A stretch of 64,000 nt of DNA from an uncultured Chitinophaga sp. (GCF_902168175.1 NZ_CABHOU010000054.1:186001-250000), one strand, 5' to 3'; counted from the stretch's first letter, positions 18,071 to 26,707 are shown. Translations and numbers: made by a program. Notes: generated by a model from the sequence alone, not told the origin.

Positions 18071-18841
18071 GTGAGCAAACTGAAATTTACTTTTCTTGGA
18101 ACAGGCACCTCGCAGGGAGTACCTGTAATTGCCTGTGGATGTGAGGTATGCGCCTCGCATAATCCAAAAGATAACCGCCTGCGCAGCAGTCTGCTCGTAC
18201 AGTCTGATGCGGGTAATATTGTAGTAGATACCACGCCCGACTTCCGTTACCAGATGCTGCGGGCTAAGATGAAACACCTCGAATGTGTGCTCATCACCCA
18301 TAGCCATAAAGATCATATCGCCGGTATGGACGATATCAGGGCCTTTAACTATTTCCAGAACAGTGCGATCGATATTTATGCCAGCGACTTCTCCCAGAAT
18401 GTGATCATCCGCGAGTTTTCCTACGCTTTTGCGGATTTTAAATATCCCGGCATACCGGAAATTACGTTGCGCACTATACCCGACGATGCCTTTGAGATCA
18501 ACGGCCTGTCCATTACACCGATTAATGTAATGCACCATAAAATGCCGGTAACGGGCTTCCGCTTTGGCGACTTCACTTACATTACGGATGCTAATTACAT
18601 CGCACCGGAAGAAAAGGAAAAAATCAAAGGATCGAAGGTGTTGGTGTTGAACGCGCTGCGTCACGAAAAACATATTTCTCACTTTACACTCGAAGAGGCT
18701 ATCGAGATCGGGCGGGAGCTTGAAATACCACAATTGTACCTTACGCATATCAGCCACCAGCTTGGGTTACACGATGAAGTGAGCAGGCAGTTGCCGGCCG
18801 GTGTTGCGCTTGCGTACGATGGATTGGAAATCGAAATTTAG
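18071..18841 (+). CDS. PhnP-like MBL-fold phosphodiesterase
   Basis: A 256-residue metallo-beta-lactamase-fold enzyme. The zinc motif is THSHKDHIAGMDDIRAF; an N-terminal Cys pair (CGCEVC) follows the glycine motif FLGTGTSQGVPV, as in PhnP (phosphoribosyl cyclic phosphodiesterase) and related tRNase Z-like proteins. C-terminal ligand His lies in YLTHISHQLG. Start is GTG, 2 bp after the previous stop, so translation is probably coupled. No phosphonate genes are nearby, so the substrate is open; a cyclic nucleotide or phosphodiester is plausible. Confidence 0.88.
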   Translation: MSKLKFTFLGTGTSQGVPVIACGCEVCASHNPKDNRLRSSLLVQSDAGNIVVDTTPDFRYQMLRAKMKHLECVLITHSHKDHIAGMDDIRAFNYFQNSAIDIYASDFSQNVIIREFSYAFADFKYPGIPEITLRTIPDDAFEINGLSITPINVMHHKMPVTGFRFGDFTYITDANYIAPEEKEKIKGSKVLVLNALRHEKHISHFTLEEAIEIGRELEIPQLYLTHISHQLGLHDEVSRQLPAGVALAYDGLEIEI

Positions 18842-18874
18842 CTGTACATTCATACAGTTAAATGTTGTTAACCC

Positions 18875-19756
18875 ATGTTCAGGAAATTCCTAAAGGATTA
18901 TCTCGACTTCTCGGCGCGCGAGCGCAAAGGCATCATCGCTTTACTTGTGCTGATCGTTGTTATTTACCTGGTGCCACTCCTTCGTCCTTACTTTTACCAG
19001 CCACCGGTAGTGGATAAAGTTGCTTTTGAAAAAGAAGTAACCGCTTTTCTTTCGCGGCCTGTAGAAGCTCCGCCTGCCTATAAGCCCCGGAAAGAAAAAG
19101 CGCCCATCTTCTCACCGACCCCCTTTGATCCTAACACCTTAAGTTTGGAAGGATGGATGAAGATGGGTGTAAGAGAGCGCACTGCCCGCAGTATCAGCCG
19201 GTTTGTAGAAAAGGGCGGCAGGTTCAGGAAAAAGGAAGATTTACAGAAGATATATACGCTGGCTAAGGATGAATACGAACGATTATTGCCTTACGTACGC
19301 ATTCCTGAAAGCAGGGATACCGTATATAAGCGCCCGTTCGCAGCCCGGAAAGGCCCGCAACCGGTGGATGTGAACGAGGCAGATTCTGCGGCATGGGAGC
19401 AATTACCGGGTATCGGCCCGGGATTTGCAAAGAGGATAGTGAGGTTCCGGGACAGGCTGGGAGGCTTCTATTTTCCGGAGCAGGTAGCAGAAACCTATGG
19501 CCTGCCGGATTCGGTTTTTAATAAAATTCAACCTTTCCTTCGCATGGGTAGCATTTCACTAAGAAAAATCGATCTCAATCATACAGATGAGAAATCTTTA
19601 GCAGAACATCCATACATCAACACGAAACTGGCTATACAAATCATCCGGTACCGCAGTGTTCACGGGGCTTTTAAGTCGATAGAAACGCTTAAAGAGCTAC
19701 CATTGGTGGATGATATTATTTATCGTAAAATTGAAAATTACATCACGATCAATTAA
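18875..19756 (+). CDS. Membrane-anchored helix-hairpin-helix protein (ComEA-like)
   Basis: A 293-residue protein with one N-terminal membrane helix (IIALLVLIVVIYLVPLL, about residues 19-35), a Pro-rich linker, and three to four helix-hairpin-helix units: one near residue 95 (GVRERTARSISRFVEKGG), one near 170 (VDVNEADSAAWEQLPGIGPG, the classical ComEA motif) and one near 230 (IDLNHTDEKSLAEHPYI). HhH units bind DNA without sequence preference. In ComEA they take up transforming DNA in the periplasm; whether this protein does so is an inference. It lies 33 bp after the PhnP-like gene. Confidence 0.85.
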   Translation: MFRKFLKDYLDFSARERKGIIALLVLIVVIYLVPLLRPYFYQPPVVDKVAFEKEVTAFLSRPVEAPPAYKPRKEKAPIFSPTPFDPNTLSLEGWMKMGVRERTARSISRFVEKGGRFRKKEDLQKIYTLAKDEYERLLPYVRIPESRDTVYKRPFAARKGPQPVDVNEADSAAWEQLPGIGPGFAKRIVRFRDRLGGFYFPEQVAETYGLPDSVFNKIQPFLRMGSISLRKIDLNHTDEKSLAEHPYINTKLAIQIIRYRSVHGAFKSIETLKELPLVDDIIYRKIENYITIN

Positions 19757-19770
19757 ATCACTTTCCTGTT

Positions 19771-20913
19771 ATGAATTTTGAGCCTACGGAAATGCAACAA
19801 CAGATCGCGCAGATGATTAGGGACTTTGGAAAAACGCACATGCAACCCCACATCATGGACTGGGATGAAAACCAGACCTTCCCCGTTGATCTTTTTAAAC
19901 AGCTTGGCCAGCTTGGGCTGATGGGCGTATTGGTGCCCGAAAAGTACAATGGCGCCGGCCTTGGTTACCTCGAGTATGTTACTGTAATAAGCGAAATATC
20001 TAAAATCTGCGGCGCCATCGGTCTTAGCGTAGCCGCTCACAACTCCCTCTGCACCGGCCACATTCTGCAATTCGCCAACGAAGAACAAAAACAAAAATAC
20101 CTGCCCAAACTCGCTACTGCCGAATGGATTGGTGCCTGGGGCCTAACCGAACCTAACACCGGCTCTGATGCAATGAACATGAAATGTGTGGCAAAGCAGG
20201 ATGGCGATGACTGGATACTGAACGGTGCCAAATGCTGGATCACACATGGTAAAAGCTGCGACGTTGCTGTTGTGATCGCCCGTACGGGCGAGGTGCGCGA
20301 TAGCCACGGTATGACTGCTTTCATTGTAGAAAAAGGCACTGCAGGTTTCAGCGGTGGTAAAAAGGAAAACAAACTGGGCATGCGGGCTTCCGAAACTGCC
20401 GAAATGATATTCGATAACTGCCGCATACCAGCCGCCAACGTACTGGGTGTAGTGGGAGATGGGTTTATACAGTCGATGAAAGTACTGGACGGTGGCCGTA
20501 TTTCAATCGCCGCCCTTTCCCTTGGTATTGCTAAAGGCGCGTTTGAAGCTGCCGCCAAATACGCCCAGGAACGCTATCAGTTCGATAAACCCATTGCATC
20601 TTTCCAGGGTATTTCCTTTAAACTGGCTGATATGGCTACTGAAATTGAAGCAGCAGAACTACTGACCATGCAGGCGGCCGATATGAAAAACAGGAAACAA
20701 CCTATGACGAAAGAGGCTGCTATGGCAAAGTATTATGCAAGCGAAGTGGCAGTTAGAACAGCGAACGACGCCGTGCAGATATTTGGCGGTTATGGCTATA
20801 CGAAAGACTTTCCAGTGGAAAAGTTCTACCGCGACGCCAAACTTTGCACCATCGGCGAAGGCACTTCCGAAATACAAAAGATCGTAATTGCAAGAGAAGC
20901 GTTAAAGAAATAA
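19771..20913 (+). CDS. Acyl-CoA dehydrogenase
   Basis: FAD-dependent dehydrogenase of 380 residues that introduces a trans-2 double bond into acyl-CoA. Signature AWGLTEPNTGSDA in the middle domain, and the C-terminal domain motif FGGYGYTKDFPVEKFYRDAK with catalytic Glu in GEGTSEIQKIVIAR. The sequence resembles short/medium-chain (butyryl-CoA type) enzymes. Followed by an intrinsic terminator, so it ends its transcript. No electron-transfer flavoprotein genes are in the window. Confidence 0.94.
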   Translation: MNFEPTEMQQQIAQMIRDFGKTHMQPHIMDWDENQTFPVDLFKQLGQLGLMGVLVPEKYNGAGLGYLEYVTVISEISKICGAIGLSVAAHNSLCTGHILQFANEEQKQKYLPKLATAEWIGAWGLTEPNTGSDAMNMKCVAKQDGDDWILNGAKCWITHGKSCDVAVVIARTGEVRDSHGMTAFIVEKGTAGFSGGKKENKLGMRASETAEMIFDNCRIPAANVLGVVGDGFIQSMKVLDGGRISIAALSLGIAKGAFEAAAKYAQERYQFDKPIASFQGISFKLADMATEIEAAELLTMQAADMKNRKQPMTKEAAMAKYYASEVAVRTANDAVQIFGGYGYTKDFPVEKFYRDAKLCTIGEGTSEIQKIVIAREALKK

Positions 20914-20945
20914 CGGAATCGTTTGCGCAAATATTTAACACATAA

Positions 20946-20972
20946 GCCGGTGGAATAACCACCGGCTTTTTT
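20946..20972 (+). terminator. Intrinsic terminator of the acyl-CoA dehydrogenase gene
   Basis: Perfect stem GCCGGTGG (20946-20953) with CCACCGGC (20959-20966), loop AATAA, then six T. Confidence 0.88.
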
Positions 20973-21000
20973 ATATCTTACTGATCTTAATCAACATGTT

Positions 21001-22626
21001 ATGGAATTTGAAGAACAGTTAAGCCATATCTTCCCCGAGGCCGAAGCGATCCCGGAAGCCTTTCGTTTGCCTGCCGAAATGCACCAGCGCGAATATCTTT
21101 CCGGTGGCGAAATGAAACCCTGGAATGGCGATGTACATACCGTATTGTCCCCCATCTGCATTAAAACACCTGAAGGACTGCAACGTAAAATAATAGGCTC
21201 GTATCCGCTGTGTGGCCAGCAGGAAGCTATGGCCGCCCTGGACGACGCCGAAAAAGCCTATAACAATGGCCGCGGCGAATGGCCTACGATGTCGGTGTCT
21301 GAAAGGATCGGCTGCGTAGAGAAGTTTACGGGCAAAATGATCGAAAAGAAAGAGGAAGTGGTAAAGCTCATTATGTGGGAAATCGGTAAATCATACGCCG
21401 ATTCTGCAAAAGAGTTCGACCGTACGGTAGAATACATTCATGCCACCATCGATGCGCTGAAAGAACTGGACCGTAAATCATCGCGCTTCGAGCAGGAGCA
21501 GGGCATTATAGGCCAGATCCGTCGTAGCCCGCTGGGCGTGGTGTTGTGTATGGGCCCATTTAACTATCCGCTGAACGAAACCTTTACCACGCTTATTCCG
21601 GCGCTTATTATGGGTAATACCCTTTTGTTCAAACCTCCTAAACACGGCACCTTAGTACATTACCCGCTGCTGGAAGCTTTCCGCACCTGTTTCCCCAAAG
21701 GTGTGGTAAACACTATTTACGGGCGCGGTAATGTGATCATTCAGCCGCTGATGGAATCGGGCCGTATTAATGTGCTTACGTTGATCGGTTCCAGCAAAGT
21801 GGCCAATCAGTTGAAGAAAATGCACCCGAAGGTAAACAGGCTGCGCGCCATCCTGGGCCTCGATGCTAAGAATGCGGCGATCATTACGGAGAAAGCTGAT
21901 ATTGATCTTGCGGTGCAGGAGTGTGTGCTGGGCTCTCTATCGTTTAACGGTCAGCGTTGTACCGCCATCAAAATTATATTCGTGCATCGTAAGGTGGCCG
22001 ATCAATTCCTCACGAAGCTGTCGGCCGCTATTGAAAAACTGCCGTTCGGTATGCCATGGCAGAAAGGTGTGGCCCTCACGCCCTTACCTGAACCACAAAA
22101 GCCCAAGTATCTTAAAACGGTGATAGAAGATGCGATTCAACACGGCGCTAAGGTGATCAACAAACACGGCGGTGCCACTAACGAGTCGTTCGTATATCCG
22201 GCAGTATTGTACCCGGTGAACTCGCAAATGAAATTATATAGTGAGGAACAATTCGGTCCGGTGATACCGGTATTGCCTTTCGATGATATCGAAACGCCTA
22301 TCGAATACCTGATCGAATCGGAACATGGTCAGCAGGTAAGCGTGTTCAGTAACAACGCTGCCGAACTGGCTTCGCTCATTGATCCGTTGGTGAACCAGGT
22401 GAGCAGGGTAAACATCAATTGCCAGTGTCAACGGGGGCCCGATATCTTCCCTTTCACGGGCCGCAAGGACTCAGCGGAGGCTACTTTGTCAGTTTTTGAC
22501 GCTTTGCGCGCATTTTCTATTCGCTCGCTGGTGGCCACCAAACAAACCGAGCAGAACAAAGCTTTGATCAATAAAATCGTTAGCGATCAGACATCTAACT
22601 TTTTATCAACAAAATATATATTTTAA
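21001..22626 (+). CDS. gapN: GapN-like NADP-dependent aldehyde dehydrogenase
   Basis: A 541-residue aldehyde dehydrogenase-fold enzyme close to non-phosphorylating glyceraldehyde-3-phosphate dehydrogenases, which make 3-phosphoglycerate and NADPH. Cofactor region GPFNYPLNETFTTLIPALIM, and the catalytic Cys in SFNGQRCTAIK (residue 320). Where most family members have the general-base Glu in ELGGK, this protein reads LGLDAK (residues 285-290), with Gly286 at the Glu position and Asp288 two residues on. The C terminus includes NCQCQRGPDIFPFTGRKDS, as in GapN. Own transcript, bounded by terminators on both sides. Substrate assignment is moderately sure. Confidence 0.85.
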   Translation: MEFEEQLSHIFPEAEAIPEAFRLPAEMHQREYLSGGEMKPWNGDVHTVLSPICIKTPEGLQRKIIGSYPLCGQQEAMAALDDAEKAYNNGRGEWPTMSVSERIGCVEKFTGKMIEKKEEVVKLIMWEIGKSYADSAKEFDRTVEYIHATIDALKELDRKSSRFEQEQGIIGQIRRSPLGVVLCMGPFNYPLNETFTTLIPALIMGNTLLFKPPKHGTLVHYPLLEAFRTCFPKGVVNTIYGRGNVIIQPLMESGRINVLTLIGSSKVANQLKKMHPKVNRLRAILGLDAKNAAIITEKADIDLAVQECVLGSLSFNGQRCTAIKIIFVHRKVADQFLTKLSAAIEKLPFGMPWQKGVALTPLPEPQKPKYLKTVIEDAIQHGAKVINKHGGATNESFVYPAVLYPVNSQMKLYSEEQFGPVIPVLPFDDIETPIEYLIESEHGQQVSVFSNNAAELASLIDPLVNQVSRVNINCQCQRGPDIFPFTGRKDSAEATLSVFDALRAFSIRSLVATKQTEQNKALINKIVSDQTSNFLSTKYIF

Positions 22627-22643
22627 TATTTCTGATGTTAAGG

Positions 22644-22670
22644 AATGTCATGATATATTGTCATGACATT
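22644..22670. promoter_or_regulatory. Inverted repeat downstream of gapN
   Basis: AATGTCATGA (22644-22653) and its complement TCATGACATT (22661-22670) are separated by 7 bp. No U tract follows, so it is not a standard terminator; a protein site or RNA hairpin near the gapN stop is possible. Confidence 0.45.
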
Positions 22671-22810
22671 TACTTTACGAGACAAAAATAATTACATGTT
22701 AGTGTGATGGTTTTATGTAAAGAGAACGTTAAATTTGGGTTATTACTTTCCTTACCAATTTATCAACCTAACAAAACCACGAAACATCGAGAAAAAATCT
22801 ACTCCAAAAA

Positions 22811-22845
22811 AACAGGCTGTAAATCTTTTACAGCCTGTTTTATTT
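22811..22845. terminator. Bidirectional terminator between gapN and the AraC-type gene
   Basis: Perfect 13-bp stem (22811-22823 with 22827-22839) flanked by A run on the left and T-rich DNA on the right, so it can serve both converging transcripts. Confidence 0.85.
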
Positions 22846-22860
22846 TAAGCAGGTGATGTT

Positions 22861-23337
22861 TCAGCGAAGTAATTTTCCAGGGCAAAAGCCGTACATCTTC
22901 TTAAAGGCTGCCGAAAAATGGTTTGGCGTACTATAGCCCAATAATTCAGCTGTTTCATTCACGTTCAGGTTGCGGGTCATCAGCATATCGCGCGATAGCT
23001 GCATTTTAAGCTGGTGAGCGTAGCCGAATACCGTTTGGCCGAACAGCATCTTAAATCCCTTCTTCAGTTTAAATTCATTCAACCCAAACTTCTGGCAAAG
23101 CATTTTCAGGCTCAGGTCCTCGTCGAGGAAATGTTGCTGGAGATAACTTTTAATGGAATGCATGGTGCTGATGTCTGCTGGTTTCAGTTGGTAGTGTTGA
23201 TGCGCCGAAAGCGTACGCCTGGCCGGTATGGCCATTTCGGTGAAGAACTTGTAATGGGCGGTTCCAACGTTGAGGAAAGAATAAGGAGCGGCAGCAGCCG
23301 TTGTTTGTTCGTTTGTTAATGTTTGCTGGGGTGTCAT
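22861..23337 (-). CDS. AraC-family HTH regulator, short form
   Basis: A 158-residue protein consisting almost only of an AraC-type DNA-binding domain (about residues 60-158): first helix-turn-helix near DLSLKMLCQKFGLNEFKLKK, second at NVNETAELLGYSTPNHFSAA, ending in YGFCPGKLLR as expected. The N-terminal 60 residues contain no recognisable cupin sensor domain. It is divergent from the 31-codon ORF at 23432 with about 95 bp between them; the control region shared by the two carries repeated TACGTA/GTAC elements. The C-terminal HTH pair is clear; effector and targets unknown, the cytochrome c next door being a fair guess. Confidence 0.85.
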   Translation of the reverse strand: MTPQQTLTNEQTTAAAAPYSFLNVGTAHYKFFTEMAIPARRTLSAHQHYQLKPADISTMHSIKSYLQQHFLDEDLSLKMLCQKFGLNEFKLKKGFKMLFGQTVFGYAHQLKMQLSRDMLMTRNLNVNETAELLGYSTPNHFSAAFKKMYGFCPGKLLR

Positions 23338-23400
23338 TGTTAATCCGTTTTACGTATTTGTTATTCCGTTGTACGTACCAGTTGGCTGGGTACGCTGGGG

Positions 23401-23408
23401 TAAATTTG
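23401..23408 (+). promoter_or_regulatory. Candidate promoter of the 31-codon ORF
   Basis: TAAATTTG is a perfect TAnnTTTG -7 box; TTG at 23382-23384 lies 16 bp upstream, close to the 17-23 bp of the known consensus. The ATG is 23 bp after the box. Confidence 0.5.
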
Positions 23409-23431
23409 CGATGTAAAAGTAGACGGAAACG

Positions 23432-23527
23432 ATGTTAAGGAAAATAATAAAATGGACGGGCGTATTACTGGCCGGCTTATTACTGGCGGTTTTACTCGTG
23501 TGGGTGGTAAGGTTGTACATGATCTAA
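23432..23527 (+). CDS. 31-residue single-pass membrane peptide, paralogous to the cytochrome c anchor
   Basis: ORF of 31 codons plus stop: a basic start (MLRKIIKWTG), a hydrophobic helix rich in Leu/Ala/Val and the end WVVRLYMI. It aligns along its whole length with residues 1-30 of the cytochrome c at 23945 (MIRKILKWTG, then a helix ending in WVVFYIKV). Preceded by a good -7 box. It may be a real small membrane protein or the remnant of a duplicated cytochrome gene that lost everything after the anchor; the following 230 bp show no clear haem motif in any frame. Confidence 0.5.
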   Translation: MLRKIIKWTGVLLAGLLLAVLLVWVVRLYMI

Positions 23528-23944
23528 CATTCAGGTACGAACGGCGAATGGGGCCATAGGCTGACGTTATCCGTATAACTACTTAAACCGCCACGGGAGC
23601 GGTTGTACGTAGGTGTTTTGAAGAGATGATTAATACGGTTGGTTTGTGATGAGCGGTAAATATGGCTTAGGGCCGGAAAAGAGAAGGCCGTATTCTGAAA
23701 AACCAGGAATGAGCGCTGAATGCCTGAACTAATTTTAGCAGGTGTCAGTTGTTTTAAGTGGGCGGTCCTCCATTTGGGGGCCGCCATTTTTTTATGTTGA
23801 TGCGTATTGCCGGTTATATTACTTATTCACTTCGGATAGTGATCCGCGCATTTTACTCCTTTATTCGTACGTTTTACTACCCATTACGTACCATCCGATC
23901 AATGAAGCCCTTCTACCTTTGCCTTACTAAATCTAATAACCCCC
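23528..23944. other. Non-coding stretch between the membrane peptide and cytochrome c
   Basis: 417 bp without a convincing gene. The first 230 bp are featureless apart from a weak likeness of the tail (GAATGAGCGCTGAATGCCTG) to the end of the cytochrome c gene. A terminator follows at 23761, then about 150 bp of AT-rich DNA that should hold the cytochrome promoter; no full consensus was found. Confidence 0.5.
23761..23793 (+). terminator. Intrinsic terminator downstream of the membrane-peptide ORF
   Basis: Stem of 10 bp including G-T pairs (23761-23770 with 23776-23785), loop CATTT, then ATTTTTTT. It shows that a transcript crosses 23432-23760. Confidence 0.75.
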
Positions 23945-24823
23945 ATGATACGGAAGATCTTAAAATGGACCGGCATTTCCATTGCCTCCCTCATCGTAGT
24001 GATTTTAATCGCCTGGGTAGTGTTCTACATTAAAGTAACGAACAGGCAAAACAAGGTATACAATGTAACGGTGCATAAAGTTAACATCCCTACGGATTCA
24101 GCATCGGTTGCTGCAGGTAAACGTGTGTTCGATATGAAAGGCTGTGGCGGTTGTCATGGTGCAAATCTCGAAGGTCATACCGAATTGGACGACCCCATGA
24201 TAGGTCGCTTCTCCGGCCCTAACCTGACCAAAGGTAAAGGCGGTATTGGCGCCGATCGTACAGACCTCGACTGGCTGCGTGCATTACGCCATGGTATTGA
24301 TAAGGAAGGAAAAACTTTGTTCATCATGCCTTCGTATGAATACTACAAACTCTCCGACCAGGACCTCGGTAATCTCATTGCGTTCATCAAAGCGCAACCG
24401 GCTGTAGACAGTGATCTGCCGGAAGATAAATTAGGCCCGCTGGGTATCGTACTGGCCGCATTGGACAAAATTCCCATTGCACCGGCAGAGATGATCGATC
24501 ATCAATACAAACCAAGAACTGAAGTAAAGAAAGAAGTGACGGCTGCTTACGGCGAATACCTGTCAATGTCGTGCAGCGGCTGCCATCATCCTACATTTAA
24601 AGGTGGCGAAAGCCCGGTGCCCGGTGGCAAATTCGTAGCAGATATTTCCAGCACGGGTAATCCTGGTAAGTGGTCGGACGAGCAATTTATTACTGCTTTG
24701 CGTACTGGTAAAACACCGGAAGGTAAAACGTTGAACAATGCAGAAATGCCCTGGAAGATGACACAGAATTATAGTGACGATGAGCTGAAGGCATTACACC
24801 TGTATTTGAACTCCATGAAGTAG
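23945..24823 (+). CDS. Membrane-anchored dihaem cytochrome c
   Basis: A 292-residue protein with an N-terminal anchor helix (about residues 10-30) and two class I cytochrome c domains. Haem-binding motifs are CGGCH near residue 64 and CSGCH near residue 203; distal Met ligands are probably in FIMPSYEYY and EMPWKMT. It should transfer electrons on the periplasmic side; similar proteins accompany alcohol or sugar dehydrogenases, but none is adjacent. Spacing of the two domains is typical. A perfect-stem hairpin follows the stop. Confidence 0.9.
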   Translation: MIRKILKWTGISIASLIVVILIAWVVFYIKVTNRQNKVYNVTVHKVNIPTDSASVAAGKRVFDMKGCGGCHGANLEGHTELDDPMIGRFSGPNLTKGKGGIGADRTDLDWLRALRHGIDKEGKTLFIMPSYEYYKLSDQDLGNLIAFIKAQPAVDSDLPEDKLGPLGIVLAALDKIPIAPAEMIDHQYKPRTEVKKEVTAAYGEYLSMSCSGCHHPTFKGGESPVPGGKFVADISSTGNPGKWSDEQFITALRTGKTPEGKTLNNAEMPWKMTQNYSDDELKALHLYLNSMK

Positions 24824-24849
24824 TTTAGGTAGAATAAAATAGCAAAAAA

Positions 24850-24880
24850 GGGCGCACCATTCGTTGGTGCGCCCTTCCTC
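24850..24880 (+). terminator. Hairpin terminator of the cytochrome c gene
   Basis: Perfect 10-bp GC-rich stem (24850-24859 with 24865-24874), loop TTCGT; the T tract after it is weak (TTCCTC). Confidence 0.65.
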
Positions 24881-24986
24881 ATTTATGTGTATTGCTAATT
24901 TTAACCGCCCTTTTAATTCTTCGCTGCGTTGATGAAAATGGATGAGGTCCAGATTGCGTAGACCGTTTTCCGGTTTTGATTAATGG

Positions 24987-25012
24987 AAAAAGGCGGCCCG
25001 TGAGGACCGCCT
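24987..25012 (-). terminator. Intrinsic terminator of the 66-residue protein gene
   Basis: AGGCGG (24991-24996) pairs with CCGCCT (25007-25012), extended by inner CC/GG; on the minus strand it is followed by TTTTT. Confidence 0.75.
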
Positions 25013-25018
25013 TCATAC

Positions 25019-25219
25019 TTAGTCGAGAAAATCCTCGTCCTTTTCTGTTTTCGGCTTCTCCGCCTGGCCAGCGAGGCTACCGAACCAGGTATCTACATTA
25101 CCAGCCAACATGGGCGGCAACTTCGCTTTTACGAAGTCTTTAACGGCTTCAATGGCTCTTTCTGCCTGTTCTGCCGATACTCCGGCCCTTTCTTGTATTT
25201 GTTGAATAAGCTCCTGCAT
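25019..25219 (-). CDS. Small helical protein of unknown function
   Basis: 66 residues, predicted all-helical: amphipathic N-terminal half (MQELIQQIQERAGVSAEQAE), a second helix with VKDFVKAKLPPMLAG, and an acidic/Lys tail (KTEKDEDFLD). No signal peptide or membrane segment. Comparable small proteins with a GVSxEQAxxAIxxVKxF pattern are common in Bacteroidota and have no known role. It has its own terminator and stands 82 bp downstream of clpX, which has a terminator between, so it is probably a separate transcript. Confidence 0.65.
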   Translation of the reverse strand: MQELIQQIQERAGVSAEQAERAIEAVKDFVKAKLPPMLAGNVDTWFGSLAGQAEKPKTEKDEDFLD

Positions 25220-25246
25220 AAAACGTGTGTTTTAGGGTTTAAAAAA

Positions 25247-25274
25247 CAAATGCCGGCAGTTACTCCGGCATTTG
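25247..25274 (-). terminator. Intrinsic terminator of clpX
   Basis: Perfect 10-bp stem (25247-25256 with 25265-25274), loop 8; on the minus strand followed by TTTTTT (complement of 25241-25246). Confidence 0.87.
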
Positions 25275-25300
25275 CGTATAATTTATCTGGTGATAATACC

Positions 25301-26542
25301 TTAAGCTACTTTCAGTTTGGTGAGCGTCGACTGTTCCAGTTTAGCCTGGGCGTAAGCCTTGGTGAGCGTAAAGCTGGTTTCGTTGCTGGATGGCAGTTCG
25401 AACATTGCGTCGCTGAGTACCACCTCGCAGATAGAGCGAAGGCCGCGTGCGCCAAGTTTAAATTCCATCGCTTTGTCAACGATATAATCCATGGCATCGT
25501 CATCAAATTCCAGTGTAATACCTTCTACTTTAAACAGTTTACGGTATTGTTTCACCAGCGCGTTTTTAGGTTTGGTGAGAATTTGTTTGAGCGCGTCTTT
25601 GTCCAGCGAGTTCAGGTAAGTAACCACCGGCAGCCTGCCCAGTAATTCGGGGATAAGGCCGAACGATTTCAGGTCCTGTGAGCTTACATAACGCAGGATG
25701 TGCTTTTTCGCATCTTCTTCCTTCTCTTTGTTAACGGTAAAACCGATAGAGTGGGTTTGGATACGGCGGCTGATGATCCTGTCGACCCCATCAAATGCAC
25801 CGCCGCAAATGAAGAGTATATTTTGCGTATTTACCTTGATCAGCTTCTGCTCGGGGTGTTTACGGCCGCCTTGTGGTGGTACCAGCACTTCGGTGCCTTC
25901 CAGCAGTTTCAGCAGACCCTGTTGCACACCTTCGCCGCTTACGTCGCGGGTAATCGACGGGTTATCGCTCTTGCGGGCAATTTTGTCGATCTCATCGATA
26001 TACACGATTCCGCGTTCGGCTGCTTCTACGTCATAGTTACACACCTGCAGCAGGCGGGTAAGAATGCTTTCCACATCTTCGCCCACATAACCGGCTTCGG
26101 TAAATACGGTAGCGTCCACGATAGTAAAGGGTACGTTCAGCAGTTTGGCAATGGATTTAGCCAGCAGGGTTTTACCGGTGCCGGTTTCGCCTACCATGAT
26201 AAGGTTCGATTTTTCGATCTCTACTTCATCATCGCCTACCTGTTGGTTCAGCCTTTTATAGTGATTGTACACGGCAACGGCCATGATCTTTTTCGCATCG
26301 TCCTGCCCGATTACGTAATCGTCGAGGAAATGTTTGATTTCCACCGGTTTAGCTACTTTAGGCACGAAATGCTGAGCCGCAGCCTTTTTGCTACCTTCCT
26401 GGTGAAACAGTTCCTGTTCAATGATTTCCTGAGCATTTGCCACGCAGTTCTCACATATATGCCCGTCTGCCCCCGCAATCAGTATCTGTACCTCATCTTT
26501 GGACCGGTTGCAAAACGAACATCTTATCTTGGAATCTTTCAT
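25301..26542 (-). CDS. clpX: ATP-dependent Clp protease ATP-binding subunit ClpX
   Basis: AAA+ unfoldase that feeds substrates to ClpP. 413 residues: N-terminal C4 zinc finger ([10 protein letters not shown] ... CENC), Walker [16 protein letters not shown], Walker [12 protein letters not shown], pore loop and the sensor region GRLPVV. All expected parts are present at normal length. It lies downstream of clpP on the same strand, but with a perfect palindromic terminator between, so clpX probably also has its own promoter. Confidence 0.98.
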   Translation of the reverse strand: MKDSKIRCSFCNRSKDEVQILIAGADGHICENCVANAQEIIEQELFHQEGSKKAAAQHFVPKVAKPVEIKHFLDDYVIGQDDAKKIMAVAVYNHYKRLNQQVGDDEVEIEKSNLIMVGETGTGKTLLAKSIAKLLNVPFTIVDATVFTEAGYVGEDVESILTRLLQVCNYDVEAAERGIVYIDEIDKIARKSDNPSITRDVSGEGVQQGLLKLLEGTEVLVPPQGGRKHPEQKLIKVNTQNILFICGGAFDGVDRIISRRIQTHSIGFTVNKEKEEDAKKHILRYVSSQDLKSFGLIPELLGRLPVVTYLNSLDKDALKQILTKPKNALVKQYRKLFKVEGITLEFDDDAMDYIVDKAMEFKLGARGLRSICEVVLSDAMFELPSSNETSFTLTKAYAQAKLEQSTLTKLKVA

Positions 26543-26676
26543 CTAAATTTTTTTAAGGTGACTTTGTCCATCCCCCACACAAGGGCCTGTAAAATTACGC
26601 TTTTTTACGGTTAGCATAAGGGGAGCGGGCTGTTTTAACAGTTCTGTTATAAAAGTCACCAGCGGGATTTAAAAGA

Positions 26677-26700
26677 AACGTCCCGCAGCTGCGGGACGTT
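26677..26700 (-). terminator. Palindromic terminator between clpP and clpX
   Basis: A 24-bp perfect palindrome centred on AGCT, stem 10 bp with a 4-base loop, followed on the minus strand by TTCTTTT. It partly separates clpP from clpX. Confidence 0.75.
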
Positions 26701-26707
26701 CTAAATA

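Noticed and set aside
25700..26614. 304-codon plus-strand frame
   Set aside because: Antisense shadow of clpX.
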